A DNA stretch of 64,000 bases from the NCBI GenBank assembly GCA_963691815.1, contig OY829647.1, forward strand, positions 8,259,709 through 8,323,708, written 5' to 3'. Of this stretch, positions 34,016 to 64,000 are shown in pieces. This DNA comes from Echiichthys vipera (taxonomy: Eukaryota; Chordata; Actinopteri; Perciformes; Trachinidae). The translations under genes and the position numbers were made by a program. The notes under the pieces are model-generated. The model did no database searches. It was not told where the DNA came from and was given only the letters and a program-made list of their open reading frames with translations. Every line of letters starts with the position of its first letter. Positions within the stretch are counted from its first letter, which is position 1.

Positions 34016-34864
34016 CTATAGCTCTAGTGACTCGGACCTATTTACATATATAAACTCCTTTAATTGCGCATTTAACTTTTGCATGCAGATGTTTGTGTCT
34101 GTTATTATGCGGTGTTTTAGTTCAGTCACAGAATTATGCAAAACAAAACACTCCTTGTCAAAGTGCATTTGAAACATTAAATTATAGGCACATGTTCCGC
34201 GTATCAAACAATATGTACAATAAAAACGTATCTCTAATGAATCTGCACACTGAAAACTACTAAATATGAACTGTAAATATGATCTACCAAGCTGATTTTG
34301 TTCTGCTTACTTACCCTGGTCTGCAGGGGGATAATCCTGTTCCAGATCCTCTGAGCTTCTCTTCTCTCTGTTTGTATCATTCATGTCTCATTAATGCAGG
34401 TTACCAATTCAACTTCTTCCCTGGAGTTGTTTGTGCTTTATCGTCTCTCAGGTCTCTGCTGCCGTGGTGGTGCCTGCTGCCGTGGTCCTGCATGACGCTT
34501 CCTGCTACTGTTATCACTATTACTCATATACACTATCATCAGTTTTATAAATTATAACATTTGTAGCCATAAAAACATAATCAGTAATATATCTCATTGT
34601 ATCACAGCTGTTATTAGCACTACTCACCATTGATCACATTTACCACCATAATTAATATCATTGTTATAATCTGTCACCTTAGCTGTGCTTGTTTCTACTA
34701 TTCTACTTTATTAACTGCCATAACACATATGAGTCATACTCACATTACTATAGATATTATTATACTTACTGTTACTTTTGTAGTTGCTTGCATCTCTAGA
34801 AGTGTCTCTGTCTGTGTTTGTGTCTGTGTTTGTCTCTCTCTGTCCATTGTCTGTCTTTTCTCTT

Positions 34865-35070
34865 TCTCTGCTTTTCCTCCACAGAGCTGGGTCTGTTGTT
34901 CCTGTTGTTAAAGGGAAGGTTGTCGTTGCCACTGTGTGCTCACGGGGGAATCGTTTGGTTTATTTAAATCATAAATAAGTCACAGTGTGTGGTCTTTACC
35001 TACTCCATATGTAAAGTGTCCTGAGATCACTTCTGTTATGAATTGGCACAGTAAATAAAACTGAAGTGAA
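34865..35070 (+). mobile_element. dispersed repeat copy (CTCACGGGGGAATCGTTTGG type)
   Basis: Shares blocks with 44040-44270 (inverted) and 46725-47490 (interrupted): AGCTGGGTCTG, GGGGGAATNGTT, ATCATAAATAAGT and ATGTAAAGTGTCCTGAGA. The class is not determined. Confidence 0.65.
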
Positions 35071-35841
35071 TGAAATACAATTAAACAACATCAAAAAATA
35101 AACTGTGTAATGAAATTGAGTAATTTCTTAACCCCGCCTCCTCAAACACAAAGACAAGTTGAATACTTTTGCATGTATTTTATAAATGTCCCGATTTTGG
35201 TAGTAATGAGTATATATAAATATAGTATATCCATCTATTTATCCAAAAGGCAATTTATTTATTCATATATTTGAGCCCTTTTCATTGCAAGTGATTAAAA
35301 ACAAAATGGAAAATTAAATTATTTTTGTGTATTTAAGTTCTGAATGAAATTGTCTTTCAGCTCAGTAACTAGTTTTCTTTTGCTTAAAAGACGTTTAAAA
35401 AAGGTGCAGACCACACACACACACACACACACACAAAGGCATATCACACAAAAGACACTAAATTAAATTTCTATGTTGTTAAAATATGATGTTTTTTTCA
35501 AAAGGTTGTGTCTTTGTCATGGGTGAATTTGTTGTAATTAATTAATTTTGGCTTCTTCGTTATTGTAATTATTGTTATATGTTTAGTTTTATAACTCATA
35601 ATTAAAGCTTGCAGATGCAAAACGCTGTCTGTCAAACCTGCATGAAGTAAATCATAGTCTGAGGTTTGTGCTTCGTTCACTCACCAAGTGTTGAATGATG
35701 TTTGTGATTAATTCCCCAAAAACACTTAAATGTGTGCTTTAATATGGGTGATTAAAAAAAGTCTTTATAAATAAAAAATAAACACACACACCTCACATTT
35801 CACTGACTAATGAACAGACGGTGTTGAGCATGAACAAAGCA

Positions 35842-35847
35842 TTTATT
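35842..35847 (-). promoter_or_regulatory. polyadenylation signal AATAAA for the DAPIT-like gene
   Basis: The minus strand reads AATAAA about 120 nt beyond the DAPIT-like stop codon, a plausible short 3'UTR for a small nuclear-encoded mitochondrial gene. Confidence 0.5.
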
Positions 35848-35967
35848 AATAACGTAGATTTTAAACTTTTCCCAAACTCGGAGGCACCGTCACATCAATT
35901 CCTTCTGTTTCTTCACATCATAATCGGTCATTAGTGAATTTAAACGTCACTGTAAGAGGTCGATGTT

Positions 35968-40379
<4,412 letters not shown>

Positions 40380-40568
40380 AACTGGAGACAGTTTGAATGA
40401 AAATGTTACGTCACGCTGTTTGTCCTGCCTCACACGTTCACTTCACGGCCTCACAGTTGGTTTAAATCATCATTTAGAGGGTGAACACCGGTACTTACTG
40501 CTCTGTTGTGGCTGCAGAAGAGACAGTTACACAATGTTTTTCATGTGTTCATCGTGTTCCGGGAGCTC

Positions 40569-40650
40569 TGACGTAAAGAACGCGCTGTCCAATCACGTGT
40601 TGCTATGCAAAGGAACAGACCAATAGAACGCGGTCTGGTGGGCGGGGCTT
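40569..40650. promoter_or_regulatory. compact promoter block upstream of the DAPIT-like gene
   Basis: Within 80 bp there is a CRE-like TGACGTAA (40569-40576), CCAAT (40589-40593) overlapping the E-box CACGTG (40594-40599), a second CCAAT (40620-40624) and a GC box GGGCGGGG (40640-40647). It lies about 200 bp upstream of the proposed minus-strand exon 1. This arrangement is typical of TATA-less housekeeping promoters and could work in both directions. Confidence 0.6.
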
Positions 40651-40902
40651 GCGGCTGGTTACACAAACGGCAGTTAGTCTGTCTGTTGTATGTCCTTCCT
40701 GCACTCAGCCACAAGGGGGCGCCACACTAACGTGTATGAGGAGGTGCAGCCTGTCCTGCACACAAAAACAAGCTAAATTACTTTTTACACAGTGGTGCTT
40801 TGGTGTATGGGTCTATTTTTTTTTTTAATTTACTCTAGAAAGAAGCTGAATGTTACTGTTAAAGGTTGAATATGTCAAATCTTCTTTAGAAGCTATATTT
40901 AA

Positions 40903-40944
<42 letters not shown>

Positions 40945-41504
40945 CCCACGGGGCGTTTTGAGGGGTACAGAATGAAAGTATTTATTTTCTATTAAAAAAA
41001 ATGTATTTAGTTGTGTTTTTTTATTTTTAAATGTGAAACTTGATATTTTAAATCCTCTTTAAATAAAGGTTGATAAAATATATACAAGTTGCTTCATTCC
41101 TGTAATGAGCAGCATTTCAGTCCCCTTTATGACTTCCTTGAAATTTCTTTAAAATGTGTCAAATATTTTTAACAAATGGTTTAAATTATAGATCAACATC
41201 TTCTTTGTCACATTAACACAGAATAATTCCCATTAGAATAAAATATTTTATCATGTCCCAGTGCAAAGTAATCAACTTCTACAAGAACTACATGTATGAG
41301 CCATAACATTATAAAATACTATATTAAAATGAATTATTTTATAGGCCGTATGCATTTAAAAATAAATAAATAAATATTTGTAGTCCCTCAAATCCTTTTG
41401 CACAAGTTTCTCGCCTTCTAAACAAAACAACAAAACAAAAGTAGAAGAAGAAGAAGAAGAAGAAGAAGAAGAAGAAGAAGAAGAAGAAGAATTAGAAGAA
41501 TTCC

Positions 41505-41559
41505 TTTATTAGTCCCGCAACGGGGAAATTCGATTTTCACTCTATTATTATTATTCATG

Positions 41560-41608
<49 letters not shown>

Positions 41609-41830
41609 CACAGGCCCGAAATACACACACATGCACAAACAGGACCTATATACATGCAATTAATGGAGAGATGTTAGAGCGAGGGGGCTGCCAATAGCTC
41701 AGCGCCCCGAGCAGTTGGGGGTCCGGTGCCTTGCTCAACAGCACCTCGGCAGTGCCCAGGAGATGAACTGGCACCTCTCCAGCCACCAGTCCACCCTTCA
41801 TTCATGGTCCACACGAGGACTTGAACTGAC
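41505..41830 (+). mobile_element. dispersed repeat copy A (TTTATTAGTCCCGCAACGGG type)
   Basis: Shares TTATTCATGTTACACACAC, CAGGCCCGAAATACACAC, GAGCAGTTGGGGGT and GAGATGAACTGGCACCTC with 47505-47735, so both are copies of one family that already carried a CA tract. Confidence 0.7.
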
Positions 41831-44749
41831 GACCCTCCGTTTTCTCTCCCACCTGGATACGAATGGACTCAAATAATTTGATGCTCTGATTATAATAATA
41901 ATAATGATGCTCAAATTCCTTTCAAGGAAACGTCTGAGAGTTGCACACCAGCAGAGTATGTACAGTATGAAATCTGTTGGAAATAAATGAAGAATTGCCT
42001 CAATTTTAAACAGGTTATCATTCGATGAAATGAGCATTTAGTGAGTGCTGAGGGGAAACTGAAGATTCAAGATTCAAGATTCAAGACTCAAGACTCAAGA
42101 TTCAAGAAGCTTTATTTATCCTGAGGGAAATTATTGTGCATCAGTTTCAATACAAAGATGGAAAAGGAGTGACAATAAGCATAAAAACATAAATCAAATC
42201 AAAATAAAGCTAACATAAAGAAATCAAACAATAACTAAATGTGACAGAGTGGTTGAACGTAGGTTTATAAATAAGTGATAAGGAGCGATAGCAGTGGTAA
42301 AAGTGTAGCAGCATTTCTTAGCATAAATGGATGAAAATGAAGTAAGTTACAGAAGAAGAGCATCAGAAGGCCGTGTTGTCTTTAGGAGTTGGAAACATGT
42401 TCTGCAGGGTTACGCAGCTGCTCAACATGCAAAGCAGCAAAGAAGCTCAAGTCTCAAGAAACGTCCTGAGGCTAAAAGTTGAGACAACCTCCTAAAAATA
42501 AGGCACATGTCCGTCCCAACTTTAAGACGTGTACGTTTTTGGTCTAAGAGTAAATCACACACCACTTTAGTACTAAAAGTCTGAACTAAACTTTCCAAAA
42601 AGCATGTTTTAGATGATATTAAAATTGCATTCACTGACGCAGACCTGTCAACAAATCACTGTGAACAAAAGAGGAAGTTAAAGCCACATGATGACACGCA
42701 TGGGCCCAACCCCTCCCCTTCTCTTAGCTGAGGAGATCCCGCTGTGCCTTACTGAGAGCTTCTGCAGCTTTGTGCACAATCTCTCAAAAGTAAGACTGGG
42801 TATCGTTCAGAAATCTCCAACACCTGCACTGATACCCTGAGTTTGATACCGGCTCCTGAACGATACTTTTTCTGATACCAATTTCATAAAATGAATTTCT
42901 TTGTGTTTTGTTTCCAGCAAACATGAGCCCCGTCTCTGTGTGTAACAGTGTTTTCCTTTATGCTTTTAGAGCGTTTAAAGTTAGACAGCCAATCACCAAC
43001 ATTGTTAGATCTACGCAGAAGTACGCTGCGTGCTTATTGGCTCACTGACGCTGATGAGATTTACTCCTTATTTGAATTTGCTATTGAACGACAAAGGAGT
43101 TTCCAATACAATAAGGTTGGCGCCTAAAAGTCGAAGTTTGGTACCCAGACCTACTTAAGAGGAAACTCTTGGATCTAGGAAGTTTTATTTCTAGATGATT
43201 CTCCTTTGTAAACATGTTTAAACTGAAAGATTCAGCTTCGAGTGACATTATTTGGGTGCAGCAGAAACCTTTAACATCGTGCTTTATGTCGCCAAAGGCT
43301 CTTAAAACAGTGTTTGTCCGTAGCGTCTAAAGCTGGGTATGAATGTATATCATTTGCAGTATATAAGCATATACATATTATGTAAACATATATAAACCAA
43401 AGGTAAATTCTCTTTAGACAGTCTGAAGCAGTAAAAACGCTCATTTCCATTGTTTTAACTGAGGAGGTAATTTCCAAACGTACACAGAGGCGAGCACGCA
43501 GATCCCCTTTCTGCAGAATTTGTTTAATTTGTGCACAAATGTATTTTCGTCGTCTTCGCACTTCTGCCACCGCAGTCCATGTTAACTGCTGAGCTGCACT
43601 TTCACCTCACTTTAAGGGAGCTACTCGAGTGTGTACTCCCAGAAAGTAAGTGTGTGAGTGTTCGTGAGGTTCAGGACAGGTCTCCACAGAGTCTTCCCTC
43701 AGCTCTACCTGTAACGCAACCCTTTATTTGTGCAGCCTGTTTATTGATCCTGTGTACCAGTGAGTATAACCCTTCTACACACTCACTGTACAACGATCCT
43801 GACAAACATTGGAGAGCAGCTTGAGGCACAGATTTGCCTCACGGGGTTTAACAACCTGTAAAACATCCTGACCTTTGACCCTCTTTTCCAGTTGGACGAC
43901 GTGTTGCACAACGTTGCTCTTTGAGTCCATCTCAGGAGGTTAACTGATCGTTCAAGAAGCTTTTTTTAGGGCCACTTCCAGCCCACGTTTACCCCTGTTT
44001 AGTTTATTATTTTATTATTTCTATAAAGCATCTCCTGGTTAATTCAATTCAATTCAATTCAATTTTATTTATAGTGCCAAATCATGACAAAAGTTATCTC
44101 AGGACACTTTACAGAGTAGGTAAAGACCACACTCAATGACTTATTTATGATTTACATAGACCCAATAATTCCCCCGTAGAGTACGGTGGCAATGAAAACC
44201 TTCCCTATCACAGGCAGGAACGTCGGACAGACCCAGCTCTGTGGAGGACGGACATCTGTCTGCACCGGAGAGAGGAAGAGAAGGAGAGAGAAAGAGAGAA
44301 AAGACGGACAGATGGACAGAGAGAGAGAGAGAGACAGACACAAAGACACAGAGACAGACACACTTCCAGGGAAAAAAGCATTTAAGACCACCTGAATCGT
44401 CTCCTTCTTTCCACAAACGCTCTATAAAAGTAATATTTACTTCCTCAGAAATATTCAAAGCTGCACTGAACAGTTAACTTGTTATAGGCGAGCTTTTTTA
44501 AATTGTTGTTTACTTGTATAGTTTGGGATATTTTAATATTGCTTACCCCATATATGTTATTTATTGTTGACAATTTTTTTTGCTGAATGTTTAGCTGATG
44601 TATAAGAATCAGAATCAGAAATACTTTAATAATTTTTCTTACAAAACTCCAGATATACAAACAACAAATATTATACAGACTAAACATATATCAATAATAT
44701 ACATATATATATAAAACAAAATATCTGAATGCATCAGTAAAAGAAATCC

Positions 44750-45250
44750 CTAAAATATCAGTACAGTATCACAAAAGATATTAGTAAAATGTCCCAAAAT
44801 ATTTGTAAAATATCCCAAATAATATTAGTAAAATATCTCAAAAATATTAGTAAAATATCCCCAAAAATATTAGTAAAATATCTCAAAAATATTAGTAAAA
44901 TATCCCCAAAAATATTAGTAAAATATCTCAAAAATATTAGTAAAATATCCCCAAAATATTAGTAAAATATCCCAAAAATATTAGTAAAATATCCCCAAAA
45001 TATTAGTAAAATATCCCCCAAATATTAGTAAAATATCCCAAATAATATTAGTAAAATATCCCAAAAATATTAGTAAAATATCCCCCAAATATTAGTAAAA
45101 TATCCCAAATAATATTAGTAAAATATCCCAAAAATATTAGTAAAATATCCCAAAAATCTAAGTAAAATATCCCAAAAAATATAAGTAAAATATAAGAACA
45201 GTATCCCAAAAAATATTGATAAAACATCTTAAAAAATCTTAGTAAAAAAT
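44750..45250 (+). repeat. AT-rich minisatellite (TAGTAAAATATCCC family)
   Basis: More than 20 diverged units of 20-24 bp, of the form ATATTAGTAAAATATCCC plus a few C and A, in the intergenic region. Confidence 0.93.
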
Positions 45251-46464
45251 CCCATAAATATCAGAAAGTATCGATTGAAAAACAATAACAATAAATCCCA
45301 AAACTTGTCAGTAACTATCTGAAAAAATATCAGTAAAATTGGTTTAGATGCTCATATTTTAATCTAAAACAGAGGTCAGAAGTACAAAGAGATTATTATA
45401 TTATTATTATTATTATGATTATGATTATTATATTGTTTTGTTCTTTGACGTGTGCACAGTGGCAGAGACGGCGTGTGGACGTACCTTAGGCTCCTAAATA
45501 GAAAGTTCCTGTCGCAGATCAAAGGTGTAAAAGTGCGTTCGATGCAGCAGCTCACGCTTTTGTCATCTTTCATCTGTAATTTGAAATTAGCTTTTGCACG
45601 TCTCATTGCTGGAGTCGACGAAGACGAAGCCACTTCTCTCACATGAAACCTGTAACATCACAGGTTCAAATACTTGTTCCTGTGATTCACACACAACCTC
45701 CTACACATCACATGATCGTTTTAGAGAAATTAAAGGCATCGTCTAAATAAAGGGGCTCCTAAACGCACAGTTTGGCAGCCATGTTAATAAAACACAGTAA
45801 CTTAATATCTGTTATTGTGAAGTAAAACCCCCGAGAGTATTGAACCGAGTTAGGACGTGTGTTCTTGTTTAAGCATTTCATTTTTTTATTGGTATGTTAC
45901 GTGTTTTAGCTTCAGTGATTAAAGCTGCATTTGATCATTTGTTTTCTAACCTGTTTCTTTTTCATGGTCTTGATTTTCTGGGTGCTGTTTTAATTAGCTA
46001 TAACTTAAATTAGGAATATGCAACAAGTAAAGCAAAAAACAGCTGGTGTTATAACTTCAAAACAAAGCCTCCAGATTAGAAATTAAAGCCAGACTCACTT
46101 TTATTTTATTATTTAAGAGTGGGGTTGTATGAGTTACTTATTAAGTTTATTACCTGCACAACGTATTCTCATCAACAGGGTCGTAGGATAACTCTGCAAT
46201 ATATTGAGGAGGAACCACATTTGTAATAAAGCCGAGATAAAAACACGAAACATTTGAAAAATACAATGAGCAAATCTGAAATATCAGAGAGTAAAGTGAC
46301 GCAGAATAAAGAAAACAGAGAAATCAAGTTAAAACAGGAGCAGTTAGAAGTCAAATAAGATGCAGTTATGAATTTAAACGGTCCTAATGATTAAAGTGTG
46401 GTAAGTTTCAGATGGTTTTGCGGAGTGTTCCGCGCAGGTGCACAGTAAGAAAAGCAAGATTTTC

Positions 46465-46712
46465 TGTCCGTCCGTCCGTCTGTGTGTGTGTGTGTGTGTG
46501 TGTTTGTGTCTGTCCATCTCTCTGTCTGTCTGTCTATCTGTGTGTCTCTCTGTCTGTCTGTGTGTGTGTCCGTCTGTCCCTTCTCTCTGTCTGTCTGTGT
46601 GTCTGTCTCTCTGTCTGTCTGTGTGTCTGTCTGTGTGTCTGTCCGTCTCTCTGTCTGTCTGTGTGTCTGTCTGTGTGTCTGTCTGCCTGTCCGTCTGTCT
46701 GTCTCTTCCAAA
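46465..46712 (+). repeat. TGTC/TGTG-rich tetranucleotide tract
   Basis: A C/T/G-only tract of TCTG, TGTG and CCGT units, about 245 bp, next to the repeat copy that begins about 46725. Confidence 0.9.
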
Positions 46713-46888
46713 CCGGTCAAGACAGATGTCCGTCCACCCTGGAGCCGGGTCTGCTCAACGCTCCTGTCTGTTAGAAGGAAGGTTGCCACAGTGTGCACAA
46801 GATTTCTGGATAAATACTTTATATAGATATTATTGTTATGATTATAGATATTGGGCCTTGTTGCTGCTCATGGGGGAATTGTTGGGTC

Positions 46889-47419
46889 CAGTGCTAGCAC
46901 AGACCGTTTTGGCTCAGAGAGGGCACCTTAGCACACATTTTGGCGCCTAGAGGGCACTTTAGCACACGTCTTGGCTCCTAAAAGGCCCTTAAGCACACAT
47001 TTTGGCCCCCATGAGGGCACTTTAACACGCGTTTTGGCCCCAATGAGAACACTTTGGCACACGTTTGGCTCCTGAAGGGCACTTAAGCACACGTTTTGGC
47101 TCCCAGTGGACACTTAAGCACATGTTTTGGCCCCCATGAGGGCACTTTAACACGCGTTTTGGCCCCAATGAGAACACTTTGGCACACGTTTGGCTCCTGA
47201 AGGGCACTTAAGCACACGTTTTGGCTCCCAGTGGACACTTAAGCACATGTTTTGGCCCCCATGAGGACACTTTAGCACACGTTTTGGCTCCAGACGGGCA
47301 CCTTAGCACATGTTTTGGCTTCCAGAGTCCACTTTAACATGCGTTTTGACTCCCAGGGGCACTTTAGCACGTATTTTTCAACAATTTGGCCATGAGGCCC
47401 CCCCCTATGCACGCCAGTG
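46889..47419. mobile_element. hAT-like non-autonomous element with a minisatellite core
   Basis: The insert is flanked by GTTGGGTC (46881-46888) and GTTGGGTT (47420-47427), an 8-bp target duplication with one mismatch. Its ends are CAGTG and, read inward from the right, CACTGGCGTGCATAGG, which fits hAT termini. The interior is tandem 30-32-bp units with a 125-bp higher-order period (47001, 47126, 47251). It splits a copy of another dispersed repeat. Confidence 0.7.
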
Positions 47420-47504
47420 GTTGGGTTGCTGTAAATCGTAAATGAGTCAGAGTGCGTTCTGGACCGACTCTATATGTAAAGTGTCTTGAGAAGGAGAAGA
47501 AGAA

Positions 47505-47537
47505 GACGAATTCCTTTTTTTTTAATTATTATTCATG

Positions 47538-47570
<33 letters not shown>

Positions 47571-47735
47571 CCCGAAATACACACAATACAATAGCACAAT
47601 AGCTCAGCACCCAGAGCAGTTGGGGGTTCGATGCCTTGCTCAACAGCACCTCAGCAGTGTCCAGGAGATGAACTGGCACCTCTCCAGCCACCAGTCCACG
47701 CTCCATTCATGGTCCACACAGGGACTCGGACCCAA
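47505..47735 (+). mobile_element. dispersed repeat copy B (same family as 41505-41830)
   Basis: Aligns with copy A across the CA tract and the GCAGTTGGGGGTTCGATGCC and TCCAGCCACCAGTCCAC blocks. It has an internal deletion after the CA run. Confidence 0.7.
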
Positions 47736-47850
47736 CTTCTGTTATGATGTGCCACTATTAATAACATTGAATTATATCAAAAAACTAAACTAAAGGTTTG
47801 GGGGCCCCTGAGTGTGGGTCAACAGGGTGTGTGTGTGTGTGTGTGTGTAT

Positions 47851-47899
<49 letters not shown>

Positions 47900-48022
47900 T
47901 GTGTCTGTATGTGTGTATGTGTGTGTGTGTGTTGTCAGAGGCTTCTCCACTGAACGTATGCAGTACTTGTTGTTTAACTTGTGCTTCTGTTGATAAGGAT
48001 TGCTTCATAGGTGTGTAAATAA

Positions 48023-63612
<15,590 letters not shown>

Positions 63613-63806
63613 GTAAGTAAAGACAACGGGAGTCCAGTCTCAGTGAAGCAGATCGCCGGTGTTCAAGTTAGATATTTATTAAACACACGGTTAGTGGTTG
63701 TTTTGCTGTTGAGTGATGTTTATTAATAACATTAGCAAGGTCAGCAACAGCTTGTGTGTGTGTGTGTGTGTGTGTGTCCATGTAGTTCCTGTATTTGCTG
63801 ATAATG

Positions 63807-63808
<2 letters not shown>

Positions 63809-63868
<60 letters not shown>
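63809..63868 (+). repeat. (CA)n microsatellite in prkcb intron 3
   Basis: About 30 CA units, preceded at 63751-63777 by a short GT run, so the pair could fold as a hairpin. Confidence 0.94.
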
Positions 63869-63869
<1 letters not shown>

Positions 63870-64000
63870 CCTGCTGAGCTGTCAGCACCAATCACACTGA
63901 GACATGTTGGTTAAAGAGAGAAAGTGCCGCCTGGCTGCCTCAGGTTAATGAACCAACAGCTCTCATTCACACACACGTATTTTGTGAGTCAGCGTATATA

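Noticed and set aside
46391..46950. Thr/Asp/Gln/Arg-rich and Ser/Val/Cys-rich frames
   Set aside because: They come from the TGTC/TGTG tract and run on into repeat sequence.
46887..47380. A CRISPR-like array of roughly 31-bp units
   Set aside because: The units are contiguous diverged repeats without unique spacers, in a vertebrate genome and inside a transposon-like insert.

Overview
This is a stretch of vertebrate nuclear DNA, almost certainly from a ray-finned (teleost) fish. The genes are split into short exons with GT..AG introns. The non-coding part is full of long (CA)n/(GT)n microsatellites, tRNA-derived SINEs with LINE-type tails, short inverted-repeat elements and non-LTR retrotransposon fragments of the kinds common in spiny-rayed fishes. 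I cannot name the species. There is no bacterial-type gene, CRISPR array or rRNA gene. Most long open frames here are translated microsatellites.

Four genes can be assembled exon by exon with consistent splice phases. (1) caskin1, minus strand, positions 1-21033: nine exons encoding the ankyrin repeats and the first residues of the SH3 domain; the gene runs off the left edge. (2) A SOCS1-type cytokine-signalling suppressor (probably socs1b), minus strand, 27286-30828, with three coding exons and a likely 5'UTR exon at about 33572-33690. (3) A small ATP-synthase-associated membrane protein resembling DAPIT/ATP5MK, minus strand, 35968-40379, with a CCAAT/GC-box promoter just upstream. (4) prkcb (protein kinase C beta), plus strand, 48569 to beyond the right edge: exons 1-3, encoding the pseudosubstrate and the C1A zinc-finger domain. 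Human CASKIN1, SOCS1 and PRKCB all lie on the short arm of chromosome 16, so the window looks like a compacted piece of an ancestral linkage group. The genes act in unrelated processes (presynaptic scaffold, JAK/STAT feedback, mitochondrial ATP synthase, lipid and calcium signalling).

Layout: 1-9 kb, caskin1 exons 9-2; 9-20.9 kb, caskin1 intron 1, holding mobile elements, a degenerate TTAGGG array flanked by a 180-bp direct duplication, and a 1.2-kb all-purine minisatellite; 20.9-21.8 kb, caskin1 exon 1 and CpG-rich promoter; 21.8-27.2 kb, intergenic repeats; 27.3-33.7 kb, socs1; 35.8-40.7 kb, the DAPIT-like gene, whose middle exon sits between two huge complementary (GT)/(CA) arrays; 40.7-48.3 kb, intergenic with several element families, one of them a hAT-like element built around a 125-bp higher-order minisatellite; 48.3-64 kb, prkcb with a 666-bp intron 1 made largely of GT repeats and a 14-kb intron 2.

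I found no wholly new system. The points most worth a second look are the microsatellites that abut splice sites of caskin1 and the DAPIT-like gene, the N-terminal extension of the DAPIT-like protein, the intron splitting the SOCS1 SH2 domain, two substitutions in the PKC-beta pseudosubstrate, and the duplicated flank of the telomere-like array.
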